From the NCBI RefSeq assembly GCF_965638725.1, contig NC_134951.1:992001-1056000 (forward strand): a DNA stretch of 64,000 bases, read 5' to 3'. The DNA is from Aptenodytes patagonicus. Lineage: Eukaryota; Chordata; Aves; Sphenisciformes; Spheniscidae. Positions 22,200 through 33,600 of the stretch are shown here, in pieces. A program made the translations under genes and the position numbers. Positions within the stretch are counted from its first letter, which is position 1. The number at the start of each line of letters is the position of its first letter. The notes beneath the pieces were generated by a model. The model was not told the DNA's origin. It was given only the letters and a program-made list of their open reading frames with translations, and made no database searches.

Positions 22200-24300
22200 G
22201 GCGGGGGGAGCGGGATGGGGGATGCGGGGTGCGGGGCTGGGATGCGGGATGCAGGGCTGGGATGCAGGGCTGGGATGCGGGATGCAGGGCTGGGATGCAG
22301 GGCTGGGATGCGGGATGCTGGGTGCGGGGCTGGGATGCAGGATGCAGGGCTGGGATGCAGGGCTGGGATCTGGGATGCAGGGCTGGGATGCAGGGCTGGG
22401 ATCTGGGATGCAGGATGCAGGGCTGGGATCTGGGATGCAGGGTTGGGATGCAGGGCTGGGATGTGGGATGCAGGATTGGGATGCAGGGCTGGGATGTGGG
22501 ATGCAGGGCTGGGATGCAGGGCTGGGATGCGGGATGCAGGGCTGGGATGCAGGGCTGGGATGTGGGATGCAGGATTGGGATGCAGGGCTGGGATCTGGGA
22601 TGCAGGATTGGGATGCGGGTCTGGGATGTGGGGTGCAGGGTGCGGGATGTGGGATGCAGGGTGCAGGATGCTGGGCGCAGGGTGCAGGGCTGGGATGTGG
22701 GATGCTGGGTGCAGGATGTGGGATGCAGGTTGGGATGCGGGATGCAGGACTGGGATGCAGGATGCAGGGCTGGGATCTGGGATGCAGGGTTGGGATGTGG
22801 GGCTGGGATGCGGGGCTGGGATGCGGGATGCAGGGCTGGGATGCAGGGCTGGGATGTGGGATGCAGGATTGGGATGCAGGGCTGGGATCTGGGATGCAGG
22901 ATTGGGATGCGGGTCTGGGATGTGGGGTGCAGGGTGCAGGATGTGGGATGCAGGGTGCAGGATGCTGGGCGCAGGGTGCAGGGCTGGGATGTGGGATGCT
23001 GGGTGCAGGATGTGGGATGCAGGTTGGGATGCGGGATGCAGGATTGGGATGCAGGATGCAGGGCTGGGATCTGGGATGCAGGGTTGGGATGTGGGGCTGG
23101 GATGCGGGGCTGGGATGCGGGATGCAGGGCTGGGATGCAGGGCTGGGATGTGGGATGCAGGATTGGGATGCGGGTCTGGGATGCGGGATGCAGGGTGCAG
23201 GATGCTGGACGCAGGGTGCAGGGCTGGGATGTAGGATGCTGGGTGCAGAATACGGGATGCAGGTTGGGATGCGGGATGCTGGGTGCGGGGCTGGGATGCA
23301 GGGCTGGGGTGTGGGATGCTGGGTGCGGGGCTGGGATGTGGTGCTGGGATCTGGGATGCAGGATTGGGATGCAGGGCTGGGATCTGGGATGCAGGATGCA
23401 GGGTGCAGGATGTGGGATGCAGGTTGGGATGCGGATGCAGGATTGGGACGCAGGATGCAGGGCTGGGATCTGGGATGCAGGGTTGGGATGTGGGGCTGGG
23501 ATGCGGGATGCTGGGTGCAGGATGCATGGCTGGGATGCGGGATACAGGACAGACACAGGATGCAGGGCTGGGATGCGGGGTGCAGGGCTGGGATGCGGGG
23601 TGCTGGGTGCAGGATGCAGGGTGCAGGGTGCAGGATGCAGGATGCAGGATGCAGGATGCAGGATGCAGGGTGCAGGATGCAGGATGCGGGGCTGGGATGT
23701 GAGATGCAGGGTGCGGGATGCAGGTTGGGATGCAGGATGCTGGGTGCAGGATGCAGGATGCAGGGCTGGGATGCGGGATGCAGGGTGCAGGATGCGGGTT
23801 GCAGGATGTGGGATGCAGGGTTGGGATGCGGGATGCAGGGTGCAGGATGTGAGATGCAGGATGCAGGACTGGGATGCAGGATTGGGACGTGAGATACAGG
23901 ATGCAGGATTGGGATGCCTGATGGAGGGTACAGGATGTGGGATACGGGTTCAGGATGGGGATGGGGATACAGGGTACATGATGTGGGATGCAGGACTGGG
24001 ATGCAAGGTGTGGGTGGCGGGATGCAGGATGCAGGGTTTGTATGCATGATGCAGAGAAATTTTGTGGGATACAGGATGCAGGGCTGGGATGTTGGATGCA
24101 GGGTGCAGGATTGGGATGTAAGATGGAGGGTACAGGATGCGGGATATGAGTTCAGGACTGGGATGTGGGAGGCAGGGTACATGAGGTGGGTTGCAGGATG
24201 CAGGACTGGGACGTGTGATGGAGGGTGCAGGGTACATGATGTGGGATAAGGGATGCAGGATTGGGACGCAGGGTGCAGGATGGAGGATAGGAGAGGCAGG
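22200..24300. repeat. G-rich minisatellite upstream of KIF3C
   Basis: About 2.1 kb built almost only from GGGATGC, AGGGCTG and AGGATGC-type units, giving 13-14 base combinations such as GGGATGCAGGGCT. It is regular near the KIF3C side and decays beyond about 23,890, where GGGTACAGGATG variants appear. A 294-base higher-order unit is repeated within 22,525-23,170. Because the units contain few stops, very long open frames run through it on both strands; they are not genes. Confidence 0.95.
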
Positions 24301-24835
24301 AGAGGGCAGGGGGAGGTGCCCAGCCCCAGCAGTCCAGCAAGGACAAAGCTCTTTCCTCGGGCCTGGCAGCCGGAACAGGGATATCTCCCCGCCCCAGCCC
24401 ATCTCCTGGGGAGCCAGGGCAGCGTCACCCTCGCCAGTTGCCCCTGCGGTGTGTCAGGGTCGCTGGGCTGCCCCAGGCTGTGCGCGCCCCTCACCGCAGC
24501 AAACCCCGGCCTCCCAGACCCGGTGCCCAGTCCTGTCCCTCTGCCAGCCCCGGCAGGGCTGGCACGTCCCTGCGTGGGCTCGCTTGCGGCCCGGCGGGAA
24601 TAATCCCCGGCGCCTTACGGAAGAGGCAGCCCGGGGCTTCGGTGGGAGATTAAACATTCTTGTGGTTAATCGAGTCTCAGCAGCTGCCCGTTCCCCGGAA
24701 GCAGAGATTATCCCATAATTAATTAATTAGGGTATTTGCTGCCATACGCAGGACTGCCTGGTGCAATCCAAGTCCTCTGTCTCCAGGAGGAGCTTTCAGG
24801 GGAGGACGGTCCCCTCCCCGAAGGCACGGCCCCAG
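24301..24835. other. Unique GC-rich gap between the two minisatellites
   Basis: No gene recognised. The segment at 24,620-24,735 is AT-rich against its surroundings, with TAATTAATTAATTAGGG near 24,716, the kind of core bound by homeodomain proteins. It may be a non-coding element, but this is inference. Confidence 0.4.
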
Positions 24836-25385
24836 CATGGAGGGGGACAGAGGGGGATGGAGGCGACAATGGAGGGCATGGTGGAGGAGGGGTGGAAGGG
24901 GGATGCAGCAGAGATGGAGGGGAGATGGAAGTGGGACGGGGGGGGGACAATGGAGGGGGGATGCGGGGGGGCAGTGGAGGAGATGATGGGGAGGGTGGAG
25001 GGGGATGGAGGAGGGATGGAGAGGGGATGGAGGGGGATGGAAGATTCAGTGGAGAGCATGATGGAGGGGGGGTGGAAGGGGGGATGCAGCAGCGATGGAG
25101 GGGGGGTGGAAGGGGGATGGGAGGGACGATGCAGGGGGGGATGGAGGCCATGGTGGAGGCGGGAGGGAGATGATGGGGAGGGTGGAGGGGAATGGAGGGG
25201 GCAATAGAGGGGGATGGAGGGGGGGTTGGAGGAGGGATGGAGGGGGCGATGGGGGGATGGAGGAGTGGTGGAGGAGGGATGGAGGGGCAATGGAGGGGAT
25301 GGGGGGGACTATGGAGAGGGGTTGGAGAAGGGAGAATGGAAGGAGGGGATGATGGGGGGATGGTGGGGGCTATGGAGGGGGTGAC
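24836..25385. repeat. Purine-rich GGGATGGAGG minisatellite
   Basis: About 550 bases made mostly of GGGATGGAGGGG, GGTGGAAGGGGGATG and GGAGGAGATGATGG units; the plus strand is almost free of pyrimidines other than T. It is a separate family from the neighbouring GGGATGC array. The Pro/Ser-rich frames on the minus strand are repeat artefacts. Confidence 0.92.
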
Positions 25386-26029
25386 TGCTGGGGCCTGGGC
25401 TGCCCCGATCCCAGTGCTGGAGGACAAGGACAGGTCACCGCAGGACTGGGGTTTACCCCGCACCAGGCTGCAGAGCGGGGCTGAGCAGCACCGTACCCCA
25501 TGTGTGTGTGTCCGGGGGATCCCACCAGGCTGTGATGCCACTTCTCCCCACGGGCACGCGGGGCAGCCGTGCCCCTGGCTCCACGCTCCCCCTCGCCTCG
25601 GCTTCTGTCAGCACCCGGCACTGCCCCATGGCACCACCGCAGCCTCCGGGGACGACGCAGGGCAGAACAGGGGTCTGCACCAGGGCCACCTCCCCTCTCC
25701 TGCCCTGTCCTGGGGAAGGGTCTGTCCATGGGGGCCCTGCAGACGCCCCACAACGTGGGCACGGCCGTCAGGTGGGGGTCAGCCCCCCCACGGGGCCGGC
25801 ACAGGCCTGATTGTCCCGTCCCTGCTGCAGCCACCACGTTCTGGTTCCCTCCCAAATCCCTGTGCCACGGGGAAGGGACCCTGGTGCTGCCCAGCTCTGC
25901 CTGTGGCACTGGCCCGGCGTCCCCAAGGCAGATGGGTTCAAGGGTGCCGTAGTCCTGCTCCCCCGGCACCCCCCGGCTGCGGTGCCCCTGCCCCAAACCC
26001 CCGCAGGACCGGGCTGCGGTGACAGGTAG
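25386..26029. other. GC-rich intergenic interval, nothing recognised
   Basis: No protein similarity, RNA gene or repeat recognised. Open frames of up to a few hundred codons are expected by chance at this GC content. Confidence 0.55.
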
Positions 26030-26226
26030 GTGTGACACGTAGGAAGGGGGTGAAATTTAGGCAGGGCATGACATAAGGGCAAAGTGACATAGAGGGACAG
26101 CGTGACATGTCAGGATGGGGTGACCTGTAGGGTCACGGTGACATAGGGATGTGGTGACATGTAGGGGCAGAATGACATGGAGGGACACAGTGCCGTGTAA
26201 GGCAGGGTGACATGTAGGGACGGTCC
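26030..26226. repeat. Imperfect TGACATGTAGGG tandem array
   Basis: About ten diverged units of 16-20 bases centred on GTGACATGTAGGGACAG and GTGACATAGGG. They are more degenerate than the arrays on either side. Confidence 0.8.
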
Positions 26227-27129
26227 CTCGCCCGCAGGTGTCAGCACCGGACCGGAGGGTGCTGGTGGTGGCCGGTGGCCTCTGGCCTGGCCTCGGGGCT
26301 GACCTTTGGGGCAGCCCAGGGCTGTCCCCGGGGTGGTGGGGCCGGGGGAACAGCGGACCCTCACTGTGCCCCTCCTGGGCCAGCCCCGGGGTGCGTGGGC
26401 AGCGGCACTATGGGGCACGGGGCCACCCACCCCACAGCAGCCCCCAAAGCAGCCGGGGCAGAGCCCTGAGCACCCCGCTGCCCCCCACCCTTTGCTCCAC
26501 GGGGGGATACAGTGCATATGGGGGCCATGCCGTGGGCCCCAGGGGACCCCCATCACCGGCTTTATCCCATCCGTGTGCAAGGAGGGGGTGTGGGTTGGGG
26601 GACCCTGGGGCAGCCCTGGCTGGGTGGGGGTCCCGGTGGTGTGGCCAGTGACGTTCCGGTGCGGCTGGCAGCACGGGATGGCGCGTGGGTGGCCGAGCGC
26701 CCACGGGGGTGGATTGCCGGGCCCTGAGTCACAGGGTGGGGTGCAGGGTGAGTCCCGGGGCGGAGGGAGCCGTGCAGTGACTCACGGCCCCGCTGGCCCC
26801 CCCGGCGGGGGGGCACCGCCCCGCTCCCACCCAGACCCCAGGGTTTGAGGGTCTCCATGGCCCCCCAGGGATGCTGCCCCCTCCCTCGTTCGCTGCGGGT
26901 ACCATACCAGTGTCAGTACCACGGCCAAGGTGGGGCTGAGCATCCCAGGGGTGACACTGGGCTGGCTGGGACAGGGGACATGGTCCTGGTGCCACAGGGG
27001 GTGGGATGCCATTCGAGGCCTGACCGCGGGCCTGGGTCAACCCCAAAACGCTGCCGCCGCTGCAGTGGGTGGTCCCAGTTCCCGCAGCCTTGGCTTTCCC
27101 ATTCCTCCCCGTCCCACATCCCACAGCCA
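26227..27129. other. GC-rich intergenic interval, nothing recognised
   Basis: No gene or RNA recognised. It contains C- and G-runs and scattered CpG but no recognisable promoter or exon. Confidence 0.55.
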
Positions 27130-27645
27130 CCCTGGGGACACCGTAGCCATCCCTTGGGCATCATGGCTGCTGTCGGGAGAACAGACACCCCTGAGAGGCC
27201 GTATCCATCCCTTGGAAATCTGGCTGGCTTTGGGTACCACGGCCACCCCTGGGCACCACTGCCATCCCTGGGACACCACAGTCACCCCCAGGACACCGCC
27301 GCCATCCCTGGGACACCATGGCCATCCCTGGGACACCATGGTCACCCCCAGGACACTGCAGCCATCCCTGGGACATCATAGCCATCTCTGGGACACCATG
27401 GCCACCGCTGAGACACCACTGCCAGCACCATGGTCACCCCTGGCTCACCAAGGCTGTCCCTGGGACAGCACGGTCACCTCTGGGACACTGCGGCCACCCC
27501 TGGGACACTGTGGCTGACTCTGGGACACTGTGGCCATCTCTGGGACACCACAGCTATCTCTGGGACACCTTGGCACCACTGGGACACTGTGGCCACCCCT
27601 GGGACACTGCAGCCAGCTCTGGGACACCGTGCCACCCCTGGCCAT
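27130..27645. repeat. 20-base minisatellite, CCATCCCTGGGACACCATGG type
   Basis: About 25 units of GCCATCCCTGGGACACCATG and its variants (CACCCCTGGGACACTGTGGC, CATCTCTGGGACACCACAGC). The 20-base period is exact for most of the array, so the reading frame shifts every unit and a coding function is unlikely. Units drift gradually from ACCATGG to ACTGTGG forms along the array. Confidence 0.93.
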
Positions 27646-30600
27646 CCCTCATTCTGCCCAGTCCTGGCCACTGGTGGTCCCTGCCCCCCGGGGTGTTGAG
27701 TGGAGGGGCTGGGGGCAGTTTCCCCTTGGGTTTCTTCCCACCCTGCTGCTTCCTGGGTGCCCCCTGGGCCTGCCTGTGCTGGGTTCCCAGTGCTGCCGTG
27801 GGGCGAGGCGGGGGCTGCCCCTGCGGCCAGCGGCAGGGACCCCGGCATGGGTGGCTGTTGCCCTCGCCCCGGCCGTGCTGGGGGGCCGTGCCGGCAGTTG
27901 GCACAGGATGGGATGGGAAGGGAAGGGGCTACGGCCCCCCGAGCCCCCCACGCTCCCATGGAAACACAGCCAAGCTCTGCTCCGGGGAGATGCTCCGCAC
28001 TGGAAAAAATGCTAGAAAATGTCAAATGAGCCAATTCCCAGCCCTCGCGGGTGGCCGGGGGGAGCCGGGGGGGCCATGGCCCCATATTCCCCCCAGCCAT
28101 CGAGACACCCAGCACCCTCCATCCTGGGGCAGCCCCCCAGGGCGAGGCGTCTCCTGGGGCCGGGGGGGGGGGGTCTGGGGCTGCCCAGACTTGGCAAAGC
28201 CGTGGGCTGCAGTCATTAAGGAATTAATGGGGAGCGGGAGGGAAGCCCTGCCAAGCCGGGCAGGTTTCTGGCAGCGGCTCCGGCCAAATCATGCCAGCAT
28301 CACTCGTAGTGAGGCCGGAGGCTGTGCCGATGAGGGTGGCAGTGATGGAGAGCCCTCAGCCTCCGGCGGCCTCCAGCTCGACACCCGTGGTGTGGCAACA
28401 GCGGGGCAGCAAGGATGGACGGGCAGCAGGGCCCTGCCTGCGCCAGGTGCTGGCAGCGGGGCAGCAGGAGACCTCGCGATGCCCTTCCCACGGGCACCAG
28501 ACCACCAGGCCAGGTCTGCCCCGGCCTCTTGGGTTTCCCTGGCTGCCTGGCCCGGGCAGCAGCGTCAGCCAGAGCTGGGCAGACGTGGGAGGGAAGGGAC
28601 GCCCAGTGCCGGCGCTGGCGGTGATGCTCTGCCACCCGTGGGACCCTGCGGTCCCCATCCCATCTCCTTCAGCACCGTGGTCCCTGGGGCGGTTGGACCA
28701 CCCTGGGGTCTCTGCCGGGGCTGTGCACAAGGGAAAAGGGTGCCAGGGATGCGCTGGGACCTGAACCACGTGCCCCGGTGCAGTAGCTCGCCCGAGCCAC
28801 CGACAGCCCTGTTTCCCCATGGGCAGACGGTGCTCAGCTGCCGGCTGCACCCGGCGTGGGGCTGGCCAGTGCCGCCAGCTCCCTCCTCCCCCAACCCTTG
28901 TCCGAGGTCTTCTCAAAACTGCTCCGATCGCAGCCTCAACTCAGGGCCGGGATGCAGAACAGGGCTGATGGCACTTGGCCTCCACCTCCTCCCGCTTGGC
29001 TCCTCAGCATCCTCACGGTCCCTCATTCCCAGCTCCCGGTGCCATTCAGCGCGGCTCGCTGCCACTGCCCAGCCGTGTCGCGCCTTTGCTTTGCTTAAAC
29101 CAAAGTTGCAGCGGGAGCACTCCCAGGCTGCCAAAACCCTCCTACCCCGGCTGCCGCCAGAAAAACGGTGCTGGGGCTCAACGAGCATCCTCTGGGCAGA
29201 GTCCTGCCACAGCCAGCGGGGTCCCAAGAGGCACCACTGTCCCAAGGGGGGACCTCAGCCCTCTGCGGATGCTGCTGCGGGGACACACAGAGGCGCACAG
29301 GTTGGGAGCAGGGACATGGGCTGGGAGCAGGGACGACGGTCTCCGTGCTGCCAGCATTGGGTTGACATTCCTTAGGCTTTTTCTTGAGGTTTGAGTAACT
29401 GGTATTGGTGTTGGCCGGACCAGCCCCGGAGAAAAGCCCGTCCTCCCTGATAGGGAAAGAATACGTCCCTGTGTGATGATGTCCCCAGCTCAGGCAGCAG
29501 CTGAGAGACTGGATCCTCTCGCTTGCCCCCCACTGATGGCCCTTCTCGCTCTCAGCTTTCTTCTCTTGGCTTCTACAGGGGGAAAGGGACCCTGGGGGCC
29601 CGGCAGGCATTTGGCTGCTTTCCCCCAAACCAGCTCACCAGCATTGCCAGAGATCCACCGGATTTATTTCCCCATTTCCCTCCTCCGCGGCAGTTTTGCG
29701 GTTCAGTTCGGCCATATCCCCGTCTGCTTGTGTCGCTCCTCATCTGCCATGCGCTCCCGGCTTCCCTCGTGCTGTCTCTGTCTCAACGTACCGGCTCACT
29801 GGTGGGGGAGCTTGTGAAACAGCAGAGTCTCTCCAGCTGCTCCTCTCTTCCCAGCACTGTTGGGGAGCGCGGAGGGTGCCCGAGGAGCCGCCCATCCCAA
29901 ATCCCGTGGGGAGCTGCCTCCCAGCATCCTCGGCTGAGCCGCATCCCACAGCCAAGCAGCTGGAGCTGGGGGGAGCTCGGCCATCTGCCCAAGAGCTGCC
30001 TGGTGCTTGAACCGGCTGATGTTTGCCTGGTCTCCTCTCCTCAGGACCTGGAGCTGCTCCGGCCGCCCATCGTAGCCTCTCCGAGAGCAAAGGCCACCCC
30101 ACTCTGGGGTCCCCCTGCTGCCACGCCTGGCACCCTCTAGGCCTGGGACACCTTTCTGTTTCTCTGTGACTTGAGAGATGTGTCCTACCATGCCATTTCG
30201 GCAAAAGATATCTGGGAACGAGCCTCCAGCTTCTGCTAAATCCTCCTGACCCGCGCTGCAAACGCCTCCTTCTCTCCCCAGACACCCCATACCCAGCGAG
30301 CCACGTTCCCTGTACAGGGCTTGGAGGAAGAAATGGCTCCTGGCCGTTCCCTATGGACCCTGCGGGCAGGACCAGGCTGCCTCCACCTCCCGGCCACGAC
30401 ACCTGTGGAAAGAGGCAGTGCAAGCAGAGGCTGGCGCAGGGCGGGCTGGGGGAGCCAGGGGAAGGTAAGTTCTGCTGAGGGGGGTCTGCGGGTGGCTGTC
30501 GTGAGCATCCCTGGTGCTGACCGACCTCGGGCTCCAGCCACCCCTTGGGCCGAGATCAGAGGTTTTCTGGCTTTTTTGGTCCGCGACCTGAGCGTTCGTA

Positions 30601-33600
30601 CAGCAGCAGAGGCTGCCCGGGCACGGCACGGGAGGGCAGGGAAAGGGGAGCTCCCACAGCCACCCGGGAAGGCAGCAAGGGAATCGCTCCAGTGCAAGGT
30701 TCACCCCATGTCGAAAGCAGGGGGGAGTTGGAGGGGCGAGAGCAGCTCATACTAAGCCTGGATTTTGGATGGATCAGTTTGCCGGCAGCTGACTCCTCTA
30801 TAATTAGATGTCAGCAGCAGTACGGGAGCCAGCTTGGGGCGCAGAGCTCCAACATCTTCCCATCCACAGGCGTGTCGTTAAAGGAAACTGCCCACTTTCC
30901 AAATGACCCCCAGACGCTTAAAACAGCCGGGTGAGTGATGAGCTGCATCTCCTGACGAACAGGAGACGAGGAACAAGAGCTACTGCAACGTGCTGCCTCT
31001 CTTGCAGGCCCTTGGGGCTGCCCTTGAGGGGAAGACCCTCTGACGCAGCCCCAGAGGATGAATCCCGTTGGGATGCGGGGCTGGATGGCTTATGGTATCT
31101 TGTGCCACTTCGCCGATCACCGGCCACGCTGAAGGAGGGCTGGAAGGAGCTGCAGCCCTGCCCGGCTTCAGAGGTTGCAGGCTGGGAGCCTACACGTGCC
31201 CGATGCCCCTTGTCTGCGGCCCCCGAGCCGCGTCCCAGCTCTGCCCCGACTCCTGCGTCACCTGGGGGAACTCCACAGCCGCTTGCCGAGGTCCCACAGC
31301 CCCAGGCTACGCCCCACCGTCCCTCTCCCCATCTCTGCCGTCGTCCCACGGGAGCTGAGAAAGGAGGGGAAAGGGACAGCTGGCAACCACGTGGGAGGCT
31401 CCAGGCTTTATCTCGGATCCAGGTTTTCAACAGATGTGGTGTGAGCAATGTCTGTAAGGCAACTAGATCAGCATCATTGCTCAGAGATTAAAGGATTTAA
31501 TAATCTGCTGGCAAGATGTAATTGAAAGAGGCAGAGCCCTGGTTGTACAGCGCTCAACAAATGCACTGGGGCATTCCCACGCTCCCCCCGAGATCCCTCC
31601 AAACCCTCTCGTAAGCAGAATAAATCCCCAGTGCGTGTGGGGCAGGCCCTTTTCTACACGCATCCAGGGACTAATGCTTCATCTTCCTTTGTAGGTAGCT
31701 ACTTATTTATCGTTAACATGCTTCTAGGGAGCCCTTCTTTCAGTGACCTCAAGCTGCTCCACAAAGAATAAGGCATTGGAGGCAGCGCTGCCTCTGCGCC
31801 AGGTACGCAGCGAGTCCCCGGGTGCCGGGGGGGCGGGGGGGGGAAGCGGTGCTGCCGCTTGTCGGAGGTCAAAGCACCATTCAGCGGCGGCGGCGAGCCG
31901 GCAATCGCCGCTTCTCAGTCCCTTGTTCTAATCGCTGCTCCGCTCCCTGGTGAGAAACCTTAGAAAACAAGGCAGTGACTGGCTCTGCAAAGCACTGACG
32001 ACAACAATGCGGAGCTTCTTCCCCCGCTCGCCGGCAGCGTGGGATCATGACCCAGCATAAGCAAGCGATGCTACGACTGGAGGGCAGAAACTTTTGGCAG
32101 CAGACAGAGGGGCTGAACCTCTTGGAGGGGGGCGGCTGTCCTGGAGGGGGCAGAGGCACGGGAAGACCGAGGTCCTTAAGCATTAAACCTGGGGAAGGAG
32201 CCCCTGTGAGTGCACGGCCGAGGTCTGCCCCGTCGCATTGCGCAGAGCCGGACTGGGCAGCAGCGAGGGCAGAAAGCTCCTCGGACGCGTCCAAGCGTGC
32301 TGCCCGCTGCTGGGCAGAGCCCTGCTGAGCTGCCCGTGCTGGCACTGCCTCGCCAGAAGCCGAGCCGAGGTGACTGTGCAGAAATAAGAGAAGTGCCCGG
32401 CACACCAAGCCCTCTGCCAAAGGCGCTGGGCTCTGCGTGACCTTTGCATCCTCCCTGTGCCTGGAAGTGCTGACCAAGTCCTTCTGCTCTCGACGGGGTG
32501 GTGCCAGCTGGGACAGAAAACAGGGGAGAGGGTCCCCATTTCAGGGACGTGGAGCTGCCTTTCTTGTTCCTCTTATTCTCTGGCTGTCCACTACCGCCCT
32601 GCCTGGGAGACAGATGGGGTAAGAGGCAGGAATGTGTGATCCAAGGTGGTGAAAGCCCAACCCCGCCGGCAGCGGTGGTAGGAGCCGCTCCAAACACCGG
32701 CCCGTCTTGCCACTGGCAAAATGGCCTTATCGGAGGCTGCTCGGTCTGGCTGTGTGGGCCAGCTGGAGGCAGGAGGGCGGCTGGGAAGCCTGGTGAGACC
32801 CAGCACCACATATGCAAGTATCTGCAAAAGAGAAAAGCAGTGCGGGGGACCCTCCTTGCATCGCTTTTACTTCCCCTCCTCAGGAATTCATCTTTCTGAC
32901 GAAGCTTCTTACATGGGGTTCTCCAGGGGTGTCTCAAAAAATCCACCCAGCTCCTGGGTATAGCTTGGTATGTTTTATGTGAGTTCCCCTGCCTCGATGA
33001 CAACAGCAGCGAAATCGAAAAGGCAGCTGGGCGCTGCATGTGCCTACAGCTGGAGGGGTGGCTGGAGTTCAGAGCTCCTGGTCTGGTGCCCGGGGTGCTC
33101 GCAGCACGGACCACGCCGTGGTCGGTGGACGGTGCTAAGAGGACGGTGCCGTACGGCAGCAGGTGGAGCAACTTCAACCCCTTTTCTGTTCCTCCTCAGA
33201 CAACGCGCTGAGCACCTGGGGCTGTTACCGCCAGCTCCGTCAGGGCTCTTGTCCTTACACAAGTTTCGGGTTCCAGCCGTTCCTGAAGTGGTGGGAGCTG
33301 CAGGTAGCCGAGAGCTGGGAGGGTCTGTGCTGGGAGCTCATCCCTCAAGGTGAAGAACCAGAAATGGTGGGACCAGAACCTCCTCAGGTGGCCCGACCTG
33401 TGCCTGTGGCCGAGCAGCGGAGCCCCCATCCCTGCCTTGGCTGGGGGAGATGGAGTTGGAGAAAACAAAGCTGCTTGTTCGCTGCGGCGGTGGGGCTGCT
33501 GACGCCTCCTGGGTGACAAAGATCTTTTCCATCCCTGTGCACACCAAGGGCTGGGCCCTGTTTTGTGAGAGGATTTGAGTAACCAGCGAGCCCAGCATGT

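Noticed and set aside
22187-24049. 620- and 556-codon plus-strand frames of GWDAGCRAGM-type repeats
   Set aside because: Same minisatellite read forward. Several overlapping frames are open at once, as expected for a short G-rich repeat and not for a gene.
21666-24494. 942-codon minus-strand open frame of Pro/Ser/His/Ile repeats
   Set aside because: It is produced by the GGGATGC-type minisatellite, whose complement lacks stops in several frames at once (579 and 537 codons in other frames). There is no conserved non-repeat domain.
24723-25541. Pro/Ser-rich minus-strand frame resembling a low-complexity protein
   Set aside because: It is the complement of the purine-rich minisatellite and has no other support.
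22200-27645. Possible CRISPR-like or other regularly spaced repeat system
   Set aside because: The arrays have no constant repeat with unique spacers, no associated protein genes, and sit in a vertebrate genome. They are minisatellites.
27318-29375. 685-codon plus-strand frame
   Set aside because: It starts in the 20-base minisatellite and continues through GC-rich intergenic DNA without any recognisable domain. The 20-base unit shifts frame each copy, so no repeated peptide is maintained.
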